Of a stretch of DNA of 64,000 nt, positions 26,104-34,889 are shown piece after piece. The notes beneath the pieces were generated by a model. The model saw only the letters and a list, made by a program, of their open reading frames with translations, was not told the origin of the DNA and ran no database searches. Source of the stretch: RI-106 sp964496875 (lineage in GTDB: Bacteria > Cyanobacteriota > Vampirovibrionia > Obscuribacterales > Obscuribacteraceae). Position 1 is the first letter of the stretch. Each line of letters begins with the position of its first letter. The DNA is taken from assembly GCA_964496875.1 (NCBI GenBank), contig CAZCBH010000017.1, forward strand, positions 4,277-68,276, read 5' to 3'. The position numbers and the translations under genes are program-made.

Positions 26104-27702
26104 TTGCGATTCTTGAGTGGATATTCATTGTGTTTCTTTCTTCTAGTTACGCTCGCTGCTTCCGGCTCGACAGCAGAGACCGGCGCCGTCGCGCAGCCCG
26201 CTCAGGCAAGAGAGAGCGCCTGGAAGACCGCATATGAACGGGCTGATAAGTATTTGAACCAGGGCGATTTCAAGGAGGCGGAAGCTAACTTTCGGGAGGC
26301 CTTAAAGCTTGTCAAAAAGCAATCGAAAGCATTTGAGGACGAGGTGCTGTGCACCAAGCGACTGGCTGCCACTCTTACTCTTCAGGATAAGACCGGGGAG
26401 GCTCGCGAGACTTATCGCAGTCTGCTATCCAGGGTAGAGCGTCGCTATGGCGCTCACAGTCACGAAACCGAGCCTCTTCTCATGGCTCTTGGATCTATAG
26501 AAGAGTCCGCCGGCAATCACAGTCTTGCAATGTCATATTACAACCGCGCTCTAAAGATAAGCGAGAAGAATGATGGAGCCTACAGTCCTGCTTATGCCAA
26601 TACTTTGAGCAGGCTTGGCAGAGTCAATCACCGTCTGGGCAATAGAGACACCGCTGTCGTGCAGTACAAGCAGGCTATCTCCATTCTCTCCAAAGCGCCC
26701 AATCAGGAAGCGGCTCAGCAACTCAAATCGGTCATGCATGAGTATGGGGATTTGATCAAGGGTGATGATCATTCTGATAGGCGGCTTATAGAGGATTTCG
26801 ATAGAGACGTTTTGAACCGGAAACCGGAGTACGTTGACTCCGGAACGGTAAAAGAAGGCGGTGTCAAGCATGCAGAGCAACCTGAGTCTGTTTCTGCATC
26901 CGACTATATTTCAGACGACAATTCCGATGCCGGATTGCGGCCAGCAATTAGTATCGAAGCAAAGGGCGTCGGATCCAGCTTTCAGCAAGCAAGCCGAACT
27001 CGTTTCGAATCGATGGGGCGGACTCAAACTGATGAGAATGAGAAGATTGCGCTAAGAGGCATGATTCGCCCGGAGTCAAGTCAGTCACTTGCGCCTGCTT
27101 ATGAAGCAGTCAATGAGAGTGTCTTTAATCAGAAGCGCTATGGTGTCACGGAAGATCAGTATAAGCGAAAAATTGCTATCGATATCGACGCCCTTGGTGG
27201 CAATCATCCCTCGGTCGCAAACGACATGGCCGCTCTTGCGCAGCTATATATTGAGCACAAAAAATACAGCGAGGCAAGAGAGCTCTTCCTGAAAGCACTG
27301 AAAATCTATGACTCTACCTATGGTGAGGACAATCTACTCACCATTAGCGCCACCGCTTCTCTAGCCCAGGTGGAATTTGCGCTGGGAGACTATGAGCGCT
27401 CAGCCGATCTGTATCGGAAAGCGCTCGGTCATGGACAAAAGTCTCTAGGTCCGAATAATCTTGAAACAGCCAGGATTTTAAACGGTCTGGCCTATCTCTA
27501 TTACAACCAGGGAAAGTTGAGTGAGTCTCTTACGTTCTACGAATGGGCTGTCTCCAGCACCGAGAGTGCCACCGGCAGCAATGATCCTCTTTTCGCTGCT
27601 TGTTTGAAGGATTACGCCAGGGTTCTTCGTAGCGTCGGTAAGGAGAGCAGGGCTAAAGAAGTAGAGATGCGAGCTGATTCGATTCTGGCTCAGCGTAATT
27701 AG
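26104..27702 (+). CDS. Exported TPR (kinesin-light-chain-like) protein
   Basis: A 532-residue protein. TTG at 26104 is chosen because AGGAG lies 9 bases upstream and a clean signal peptide follows (RFLSGYSLCFFLLVTLAASG). The frame is open to 26020 but that part breaks the signal peptide. Two blocks of TPRs of about 42 residues flank a polar middle: residues about 40-230 (YLNQGDFKEAEANFREAL) and about 370-530, the latter opening with IDIDALGGNHPSVANDMAAL. The paired-TPR plan and the HPSVA signature are shared with the gene at 34890-36464, so they are paralogues. Likely a periplasmic or surface scaffold; partner unknown. Confidence 0.85.
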   Translation: MRFLSGYSLCFFLLVTLAASGSTAETGAVAQPAQARESAWKTAYERADKYLNQGDFKEAEANFREALKLVKKQSKAFEDEVLCTKRLAATLTLQDKTGEARETYRSLLSRVERRYGAHSHETEPLLMALGSIEESAGNHSLAMSYYNRALKISEKNDGAYSPAYANTLSRLGRVNHRLGNRDTAVVQYKQAISILSKAPNQEAAQQLKSVMHEYGDLIKGDDHSDRRLIEDFDRDVLNRKPEYVDSGTVKEGGVKHAEQPESVSASDYISDDNSDAGLRPAISIEAKGVGSSFQQASRTRFESMGRTQTDENEKIALRGMIRPESSQSLAPAYEAVNESVFNQKRYGVTEDQYKRKIAIDIDALGGNHPSVANDMAALAQLYIEHKKYSEARELFLKALKIYDSTYGEDNLLTISATASLAQVEFALGDYERSADLYRKALGHGQKSLGPNNLETARILNGLAYLYYNQGKLSESLTFYEWAVSSTESATGSNDPLFAACLKDYARVLRSVGKESRAKEVEMRADSILAQRN

Positions 27703-27722
27703 TCATTAGTTTATCGCTGTTC

Positions 27723-29075
27723 TCAGCTCTCGTTATTTTTAACTTCGGTCATTCTCTTTTGTTTCTTCAGAGAGGCTCCGACAGGATGGACTCTGGATTG
27801 ATTCTCCAGCTCTTCTGAGCCTTTGAGGGCTACCTGATCGCCTTCTTTGAGATCGCCAAAGACCTCGACCAGACCTTCCATGATCTGGCCTTTTTTAACA
27901 GTGACCCATTTGACCCGGTCGCTATCTATTTTGCAGACAAAGGTATTGAGCGGGGTTGAAACGACTGAGCTTATCGGAACAAAAAGGGTCGACTCTTTGC
28001 GGCGAGTCGGCCAGTAGATTTTGCAGAACATGCCTGGCAGAATTTTGTATTCCGGATTGAGGAAGTTCAACTCCACCGGCATGGTTCTTGTGTCTTTATC
28101 CAGATTATTGCTTATTCTGGCCACCTTGCCTTTGAAGCGGCGTCCAGGGAAGGATGATACCGAGAATTCGACCTCCGAGCCCAGTATCAGTCCATCGGTG
28201 TAGATTTCCGGAACCGGCGCGATGATCCGGAGTAAATCCAATTGCTTGAGACGACAGATAGGAGGATAGGCGCCCGTGCCGTCGGGGCCGACGAAGCTGC
28301 CTACGTGCATTTTTCGTTCGGTGACATAGCCGTCGAAAGGTGCGGGGATCTCCAGGTAGGAAGCGAAATCGGCGAAGTTCTCGAATCCGCGAATCATTGA
28401 CTCTACTTGCTCTTTCCGCATATTTACTTCGTGATCCTTAGCGTTCACCCGTTTGATGAAGGTGTTGACCTCTTGTTCTGATGCTTCCACCGTCTGGGAC
28501 CACTGGACAACGTCATTGTCAGCGATTACGCCGGGCACTAAAGAGGCGGCATAGACTCTCTGATAGGTAGACTGGTCTGCCAGCAGTTTTGCCCTTCTTT
28601 TTTTGAGCTCGGCCTTCATGTCCTCCAGTTTGGACTCTTCGGCAGCCAGGGCGGCTTTCGCTGCCGCTACTTTGGCCATGCCTTCATTTCTTCGGGCGAT
28701 GTATTCCGGAGCGTACATACGAACCATCAGTTGACCGGCTTTTACCACCGAGCCTCGGTCAACACCTATCCATTGAATGAATCCAGGCACTTTCGGGTAG
28801 ATCAAAACATCCTGGTAGGCATCGATTTCGCCAGGTAACTGGTCTTCTCGAAAGAGTGTCTTTTTCACCACCGTTGTCACCGGAACAGAGACTGCCACAT
28901 CCGGTGTTTCTCTGGTGTCGACCAGGGGTCTAGAGTGTTTTTTCCACAGAAAGAAGAAAGCTATCCCTGCCACCGCAATCACAATCGCGAGAGTCACCAT
29001 GTTCGTCTTGTTGAAGACAGAGAGTTCTTTCTCGTCGCTATTTCTGATTTCTTCCGGGGTCTCGTTTTCCTTCAT
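27723..29075 (-). CDS. RND efflux membrane-fusion (adaptor) protein
   Basis: A 450-residue HlyD/AcrA-family periplasmic adaptor. One N-terminal anchor helix (about 26-44, MVTLAIVIAVAGIAFFFLW); the lipoyl half-motif PGEIDAYQDVLIYPKVPGFI near 80-100; a long alpha-hairpin (about 130-215, Ala/Lys/Glu-rich); the second lipoyl half (PAPFDGYVTERKMHVGSFV); then beta-barrel and membrane-proximal domains. It is the last gene of a tolC-RND-adaptor operon; the RND gene ends 27 bases upstream. It bridges pump and outer-membrane channel. Substrate unknown. Confidence 0.93.
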   Translation of the reverse strand: MKENETPEEIRNSDEKELSVFNKTNMVTLAIVIAVAGIAFFFLWKKHSRPLVDTRETPDVAVSVPVTTVVKKTLFREDQLPGEIDAYQDVLIYPKVPGFIQWIGVDRGSVVKAGQLMVRMYAPEYIARRNEGMAKVAAAKAALAAEESKLEDMKAELKKRRAKLLADQSTYQRVYAASLVPGVIADNDVVQWSQTVEASEQEVNTFIKRVNAKDHEVNMRKEQVESMIRGFENFADFASYLEIPAPFDGYVTERKMHVGSFVGPDGTGAYPPICRLKQLDLLRIIAPVPEIYTDGLILGSEVEFSVSSFPGRRFKGKVARISNNLDKDTRTMPVELNFLNPEYKILPGMFCKIYWPTRRKESTLFVPISSVVSTPLNTFVCKIDSDRVKWVTVKKGQIMEGLVEVFGDLKEGDQVALKGSEELENQSRVHPVGASLKKQKRMTEVKNNES

Positions 29076-29102
29076 CTTCCACGTACCTTATGCATGACCG
29101 GG

Positions 29103-32100
29103 TCAAATACCCTGGTCTTCGGGATGCAGCGAGCGAACGCCTACCGGGGCGCTCTTTTGAATTATCATGAATACCAGAGGCAAAATAGTCAGTACCGATA
29201 GAGTCGACATGGATAGTCCACCGATGACGGCTCTACCCAGAGAGGCGCTCTGTCCTCCGGAGAGTGCCATCGGTATCATACCTGCCACCATGGCGATAGA
29301 GGTCATAAGAATCGGGCGCATCCTGCTCTGCGCTCCATGAATGGCGGCCTCTTCTGCGCTCATGCCCTTGGCTCTGCTCTGTTCGGCAAAGACAACCAGC
29401 AGGATGGCGTTGGCTATTCCTACCCCGGTGGACATGATCGCGCCCATAAATGACTGGACGTTGAGGGTGGTACCGGTGACGGTGAGCATGGTGAGAACAC
29501 CCAGAAGTATGGCTGGACTGGTGGACATCACTATTAGTACCACCCGGGAAGCCTGGAAGTAGGCGAGAAGCATCAGTGTGATAATCACCACCGCCAGCAA
29601 AAGACCGGTGAGCAGGTGGAAGAATGTGTCTTCTAGAAGCGGCACCTGACCGAGCACGTTGACAAATACTCCCGGCGGTGGTTTGCCCGCTCTGCGCACC
29701 GCTTCTTGTACGGCTTCTCCGGCTCTGCCCAAGTCATTGCCTTCTATATTGGCCGTGAGCGATACCATTCTCATCATGTTGTATCGATCGAATTCACCGT
29801 TGGTGACACCATATTCGACTTTGGCCACGTCCTGAATAAGCGGATGCTGCCGTCGTCTAGTATGATTGCCTGGATAATATCTGTTTGTATCCGGGTCTTC
29901 CAGCTCGTCCATGTACTCAGCCATCTGGTCCGAGCGGGTGCTTTTCATGGTGGGGAATTTTTCGATGTCCTCTTTCGAGCGGATCTGATCCTGGGGCACC
30001 TGTACCTGGACCTGGTAGGAAAAGCCGCTCTTGGCGTCGCGCCACAGGCTGAGGTGCACGAATCGGCTGGAGAAGAAGGCAGGCTGCAACGACATACCTA
30101 TATCTTCCGGGGTGACTCCCAGCTGTCCTGCCAGTTCGCGGTCTATTTTGATTTCGCAGGAGGGATAATCTAGGGGTTGTCCCCATTGAAGATCTCGAAG
30201 CTGACTGATTTTTTTCATCTCTTTCAGCACTTTACCGGCGAAGAGTTTGTCGGCTACCAGATCCGGTCCGGTTACCTGTACGGTTATCGGGGTTGGAGAG
30301 CCGAGGTTCATGATCTGGCTGACGAGATCCCCTGGTTCGAAGGAGAACAACGTATCCGGAATGGTTTTCTTGAGGTCTTCCCGAAGTTTATCTTTGAATT
30401 TCGATATATCGATTCCGGATTTTTCATTGAGCTGCACATCGAGAACCGCCTGGTGGGGACCGGATGTCCAGAGAAATGCGGAGCTTATCGGAAACATCGG
30501 GGGTTGTTGACCGGCATAGCCCAGGGTTTTTTCCACGTTACCCGGTCCAGCCAGTTTTTTGACCCGTTCTATCGTATGGAGCACCCTGTCTTCCAGGGCT
30601 TCCACCCGCATACCGGTGGGCGCTGATATCCTTACCCGAAACTGGCTTGTGCCGGAGTCGGGAAATAGCTGTTTACCGATGTCTTCGTAGAGAAAAACGA
30701 CGGTGGAGATGGCGACGATTAGATAAACCGGCACGACTATGCCACGGATAGGCGCCAGGAAGTGGAGGATTTTACCAAGCCCGTCTTTAAGCACATCGAC
30801 AAAGTCTCGTTTGGCTTCTTTGTGCTCGGCTTTCAAGATCCAGACAGCCATAATAGGAACGACGGTGGAGGCGAGGGTTGTAGAAGCTATCATGGCGAAG
30901 CCCACAGCCAGCGAGAGCGGGATGAATAGCTCCCTGGTGATCCCGACCATGAAGAAGGAGGGCACGAAGACAGCCACCACCGAGAACATGGCGAGCATTC
31001 TCGGCACCATCGTCTCGACACAGGCGTCGAAGACCGCTCTTGCCAGGGCTGCCCCTTCGGATAGATGGCTGTGGATGTTCTCGATACAGACGGTCGCTTC
31101 GTCGACCAGAATGCCGATAGCCAGGGCCAGACCGCTCAGGGTCTGGATATTGAAAGTCTGACCGCATAGCCAGAGGCCTACGATGGCGGAGAGCAGGGAG
31201 AGCGGAATGGTTGTTACCACAATCAGGGTACTGCGGAAGTCTCGCAGGAATATAAGAATCATCAAGCCGGGCAGAATCGTGCCCATCAGACCTTCTCTAA
31301 ACACATCGTCGATGGCTTCCCGTACATATTTGGACTGGTCGAATTCGTAGCTGATTTTCACATCGTTGGGTAGAACGGCCTGCATCCGGGGCAGGGCCGC
31401 TTTCAGGTTGTCCACCACCGAAACGGTCGAGGCGTCGGCGCGTTTTACCGCCGGCAGATAGACTGTTCGTCTGCCCTGGAAAAGGGCGTAGCCGCAGAGA
31501 ATGTCGGCAGAGTCCTGCACCACGCCCACGTCTTTGATGAAAATCTGTGGGCCGTGACCGGTTCGAATCGGAAGGTAGTCGAGCTGGTGAATATCGGGCA
31601 AGTCCGTATTGACCGGCGCGATCCGCATGTAATCGCCGGTTCTGACGTTGCCGGCCGGCAGCACTTTGTTGCCTGTTTCGAGGGCCTGGATGATCTCGTC
31701 GCCGGATATATTGTATTTGCGCAATTTATCCGCGTCGACACTGATAACGATACTACGAATGTTGCCGCCGAAGGGTGGTGGCGCTTCCGCTCCGGGGACG
31801 GTGGCAAGCATCGGTCGAATCCTTGTATAGGCAAGGTCCTCCAACTCTTTTACTGTCTTGGTTTCAGATGACAAAACCAGTTGTCCGACCGGCAGGCTGC
31901 CGGCATCGAATCGCAACACGAATGGATTATAGGTCCCCTTCGGCATCAAGCTGGTGGCGCGGTTGGCCATGGCTACTATGCCTGCCATGGCGCTGGCCAT
32001 ATCCGTATCGGGCTGGAAGAATACTTTGATTAGGGAGAGGTTCTGGATGGACTGGGATTCGATGTGTTCGATTCCAGGGACATAGAGGAAGAAAAGTTCA

Positions 32101-32300
32101 TAGGTCGAGGTGATGTAGCCTTCCATCTGCTCGGGGGACATGCCGCCGTAGCCCTGGATTACATAAATCGCCGGGATTTTGAGATCCGGGAAGATATCGC
32201 GTTTCATGCTGGTTATTGCCATCACCGCCACCAGAACAATGGCCAGGACCGCCGCCACCACGGTGATCGGTCTTTTCATTGCTGCTGCGATAATCCACAT
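29103..32300 (-). CDS. RND-family efflux transporter (AcrB/HAE-like)
   Basis: A 1065-residue inner-membrane proton-driven pump with the duplicated 6-TM plus porter-domain plan. After TM1 the porter begins RDIFPDLKIPAIYV; TM4 has LALAIGILVDEATVCIENIH, in which the proton-relay Asp pair of AcrB is Asp-Glu. The second half repeats this with MGAIMSTGVGIANAILLV. It lacks the Met/His traits I would need to call a CusA heavy-metal pump and is closer to the HAE/hydrophobe group, but the substrate cannot be named. It starts 9 bases after the tolC-like gene, so they are one operon. The Asp-Glu pair is a variant seen in some subfamilies. Confidence 0.94.
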   Translation of the reverse strand: MWIIAAAMKRPITVVAAVLAIVLVAVMAITSMKRDIFPDLKIPAIYVIQGYGGMSPEQMEGYITSTYELFFLYVPGIEHIESQSIQNLSLIKVFFQPDTDMASAMAGIVAMANRATSLMPKGTYNPFVLRFDAGSLPVGQLVLSSETKTVKELEDLAYTRIRPMLATVPGAEAPPPFGGNIRSIVISVDADKLRKYNISGDEIIQALETGNKVLPAGNVRTGDYMRIAPVNTDLPDIHQLDYLPIRTGHGPQIFIKDVGVVQDSADILCGYALFQGRRTVYLPAVKRADASTVSVVDNLKAALPRMQAVLPNDVKISYEFDQSKYVREAIDDVFREGLMGTILPGLMILIFLRDFRSTLIVVTTIPLSLLSAIVGLWLCGQTFNIQTLSGLALAIGILVDEATVCIENIHSHLSEGAALARAVFDACVETMVPRMLAMFSVVAVFVPSFFMVGITRELFIPLSLAVGFAMIASTTLASTVVPIMAVWILKAEHKEAKRDFVDVLKDGLGKILHFLAPIRGIVVPVYLIVAISTVVFLYEDIGKQLFPDSGTSQFRVRISAPTGMRVEALEDRVLHTIERVKKLAGPGNVEKTLGYAGQQPPMFPISSAFLWTSGPHQAVLDVQLNEKSGIDISKFKDKLREDLKKTIPDTLFSFEPGDLVSQIMNLGSPTPITVQVTGPDLVADKLFAGKVLKEMKKISQLRDLQWGQPLDYPSCEIKIDRELAGQLGVTPEDIGMSLQPAFFSSRFVHLSLWRDAKSGFSYQVQVQVPQDQIRSKEDIEKFPTMKSTRSDQMAEYMDELEDPDTNRYYPGNHTRRRQHPLIQDVAKVEYGVTNGEFDRYNMMRMVSLTANIEGNDLGRAGEAVQEAVRRAGKPPPGVFVNVLGQVPLLEDTFFHLLTGLLLAVVIITLMLLAYFQASRVVLIVMSTSPAILLGVLTMLTVTGTTLNVQSFMGAIMSTGVGIANAILLVVFAEQSRAKGMSAEEAAIHGAQSRMRPILMTSIAMVAGMIPMALSGGQSASLGRAVIGGLSMSTLSVLTILPLVFMIIQKSAPVGVRSLHPEDQGI

Positions 32301-32309
32301 AACTTCTAC

Positions 32310-33821
32310 TTACTCTTCAGGACTTGTGCCTTCGGCTATTCTTACTAGCTCTAGAAATGGTTTCAGGTCTCCCTGGGCGTAGGCCAGGGAGAGGATGGAG
32401 CGCCAGACCTCCACCTGGGCTACTGCATTTTCCACTTTCGCTTCTGCCAGAGTCTTTTCGGCGTTGGCGAGGGTGACCACATTGGTCAAGCCGGTGCTGT
32501 ATCTCTTTTGCACCTTAATCTCTCTGACTCTGGCGGCTTGCACCAGTATCGGTGTCTGCTCCGCTACTTTGCGCGCCTGTTCCAGCATGATGCGACTGTT
32601 GGCGTCTTTTTTCTCCAGGACCTGCATCGCCAGGTCGAAATCGGCTTTAGCGGCTAGCTCATTGCTGCGGGCCATGCGCTTTTGCGCTTTCAGCGGGAAG
32701 TATTCCATTATCGGGAAGCTGAAGCTCACTCCGACCATATAGTTGAAAACCTGGGGCAGTACGCCTCCGGCTACCGGTCGTATCGGGTTCACCCCGTCGG
32801 TGCTGCCCCGCCCCCATAACGAGGCGTTGAGCCAGAGGTGAGGGCGATAAGCTTTGTCCAGTACAAGCTGCTTGGCACGCCATCGCTTTACCTCCGCCAT
32901 TTTCATTCTGGCAAGAGGATGGCTGCTCAAGTCTATCGGGCTTGTTTCTTCTACTTTCATAGGGCTGCGGATCATGGGATCCGAGACGATGTCTATGTCT
33001 TCTGACGCCAGGCCCATCTTTTCTGCCAGACCGACCAGGGCGAGACGGGCATTTTTCTCTGCTTTGATCAGGGCTATTTTTGTCTTGGCTACTTCGTAAT
33101 CTAAATCCGCTGTGTCCACTGCCGGACGAAGTCCTTCTGCCACCAGTGTCTTGACCCGGAGTCTGGAGGCTTCCATGTGTCGCAACTCCGCTTCCCGGGC
33201 TTCGATCATCTGTTTGGCAGCCACCGCCAGAAGAAACGCTTCGGAGGTATCGAAGGCGACATCGAGTTTGGTGAGATTGACATCGGCTCTGGCCGTTCTG
33301 GCGTCGGCAAAGGCGAATTTGTCGTTTGCTTTTCGCATGCCGAAATCCACCAGCAACCAGTTCAAGTTGAGACCCTGGAGGTTGTTCGAAAGTGGCGTGA
33401 GAGTGGTGCTGGACACCGGAGGACCGGAGTCCACCGGCACGGTATCGAATCCGGAGACATTGTTCATGACAACGCTGGCGATTCGATTCGGCGTTACCGC
33501 CGACTGCTGGATATCGATGTTGAGGTTGGGTAGATACTGGGTCTTGGCAAGAGTGACGTTGGCTTTGGCCGCTCTCAACTTGAAGAATTTTTTCTGAATG
33601 GAAGGATAGTTGCGCAGGCTTATATCGACACATTCTTTGAGGCTGAGAGCCTTTGTCGGCCGAATCGGCTGGAATTGCAGATCTGGAACCGGGACTTCTC
33701 TGCCGGCAGCTTCTACGGGTGTTATGCAGAAACAATTTCCCAGGAGAAAAATGCAAATTGCCGCGATTGAAACTAGTTCAAAGGCATGGCTTCCATGTTT
33801 TGCATGTCTCAACAATTTCAT
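32310..33821 (-). CDS. TolC-family outer-membrane efflux protein
   Basis: A 503-residue outer-membrane channel. The start at 33821 gives a signal peptide (Lys/Arg/His-rich then LVSIAAICIFLLGN, cleavage near VEAA); the frame is open 57 codons further but without signal logic. The OEP duplicated pattern is visible: LSLKECVDISLRNYPSIQKK and AKTQYLPNLNIDIQQS in the first half, then SHPLARMKMAEVKRWRAK and NAVAQVEVWRSILSLAYAQG in the second. First gene of the efflux operon. It forms the trimeric exit duct for the RND pump. The very first N-terminal residues are uncertain. Confidence 0.9.
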   Translation of the reverse strand: MKLLRHAKHGSHAFELVSIAAICIFLLGNCFCITPVEAAGREVPVPDLQFQPIRPTKALSLKECVDISLRNYPSIQKKFFKLRAAKANVTLAKTQYLPNLNIDIQQSAVTPNRIASVVMNNVSGFDTVPVDSGPPVSSTTLTPLSNNLQGLNLNWLLVDFGMRKANDKFAFADARTARADVNLTKLDVAFDTSEAFLLAVAAKQMIEAREAELRHMEASRLRVKTLVAEGLRPAVDTADLDYEVAKTKIALIKAEKNARLALVGLAEKMGLASEDIDIVSDPMIRSPMKVEETSPIDLSSHPLARMKMAEVKRWRAKQLVLDKAYRPHLWLNASLWGRGSTDGVNPIRPVAGGVLPQVFNYMVGVSFSFPIMEYFPLKAQKRMARSNELAAKADFDLAMQVLEKKDANSRIMLEQARKVAEQTPILVQAARVREIKVQKRYSTGLTNVVTLANAEKTLAEAKVENAVAQVEVWRSILSLAYAQGDLKPFLELVRIAEGTSPEE

Positions 33822-33987
33822 CAAGATAATTCGGACCCCAGGCTGACAGCCGAATTCAGGAGACTTCAGCGAACTTTGGCTATCAGAATGAGCCAGCACT
33901 AGTAAAGTGTTCTCAAAACAGCTCGGAAAAAGTCTAATTATTTTACTCGACCCGCTTATTGTCATGTTTTTTGTTAAGATTAAGTAA

Positions 33988-34015
33988 TTCACTTTCAGGA
34001 CAGTGATTTTATAAA
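33988..34015 (+). promoter_or_regulatory. Possible promoter for the Asp/Arg-rich exported protein
   Basis: TTCACT (33988-33993), 16-base spacer, TATAAA (34010-34015). Predicted transcription start about 34022, just ahead of a GGGGAG ribosome site and the TTG at 34046. The -35 matches four of six bases. Confidence 0.35.
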
Positions 34016-34045
34016 CTTGTTGAAGTGTTTTTGGGGAGTAACCTT

Positions 34046-34882
34046 TTGCAGAATCTGCAGCTTCAGCGCTTTCCGGGATTGATATCGGGATGCGTCCTGG
34101 CTATCGCTTTATTCCTTGTTTGTTCAATCGCAGGCACCATCCCGGGTGCCCTGGCTGAAGCAGGCGATTCTCCCGGCGATCAACTTTTAGACGACTACTT
34201 AGATAATAGCTATACAGATAGAGATTCGGACAGAGATTCCGATGGTTTGCTGGATGATGACGATAGGCGCGACGAGAGAAAACGGGACGACCGGAAACTC
34301 AGAGACAAGGAAGAAGATGATGATGACGACAATGATCGAGATCGGCTTCGCAGCAAGTGGCTGGAGGACTTTCAAGACACCGATTTCAGAAAGAAGACTT
34401 TCGACGACTTCTTGTTGAGGGACCCTCGCCGTGATTCTCGAGCCGACAGTCGAGATGACGACGACGGCCACGATCGGGACCCGGAAACGAAATCAGATAG
34501 GGATGAAAAGGCAAAAAGAGAAGATCGGGAAAGACGGCATGAACTAAGCGATATGAGACCGGATTCCTCTGAGCTTGCTGATCAAGCGACTCTTCCCGGA
34601 GATGACGACGATGATGTCGATGATGGTCGAGTCACCGAACAGCCGGTTCTCGGTGGAGACTATGAAGACGATCCGGCTATCAAAAGAGATGACGAAAGGG
34701 TTTTTCTAGATTTGACCAAGCCGGTGCCGGGTATGTTGCAAGATTGGGTACCGGACCGTGTCAATCGGCTGCATAATGGCGCTTTCGAGAAAGAGCCGGA
34801 TAATGGTTTTCCGGTGCCGTATCGACTGAATGGTCATCTGGATATAGAGAGAAAGCGGCCCTGGGCCGAAGAGGCGGATTAG
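34046..34882 (+). CDS. Exported, highly charged Asp/Arg-rich protein, unknown function
   Basis: A 278-residue protein. TTG at 34046 is preferred because GGGGAG lies 7 bases upstream; GTG at 34025 is in frame but would lack this site. A signal peptide (ISGCVLAIALFLVCSIAG, cleavage near GALAEA) precedes about 180 residues of Asp, Arg, Glu and Lys, including DDDDD and RDSDRDSD runs, which should be disordered and might bind Ca2+ or phosphate (inference). The last 60 residues are more ordered (VFLDLTKPVPGMLQDWVPDR). It ends 7 bases before the TPR gene at 34890, so the two are an operon. No family recognised. Confidence 0.75.
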   Translation: MQNLQLQRFPGLISGCVLAIALFLVCSIAGTIPGALAEAGDSPGDQLLDDYLDNSYTDRDSDRDSDGLLDDDDRRDERKRDDRKLRDKEEDDDDDNDRDRLRSKWLEDFQDTDFRKKTFDDFLLRDPRRDSRADSRDDDDGHDRDPETKSDRDEKAKREDRERRHELSDMRPDSSELADQATLPGDDDDDVDDGRVTEQPVLGGDYEDDPAIKRDDERVFLDLTKPVPGMLQDWVPDRVNRLHNGAFEKEPDNGFPVPYRLNGHLDIERKRPWAEEAD

Positions 34883-34889
34883 AGAGCTG

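Noticed and set aside
29103..32300. CusA-type heavy-metal pump
   Set aside because: The TM4 segment and length do not show CusA marks; it resembles the general HAE group, and no metal gene is nearby.
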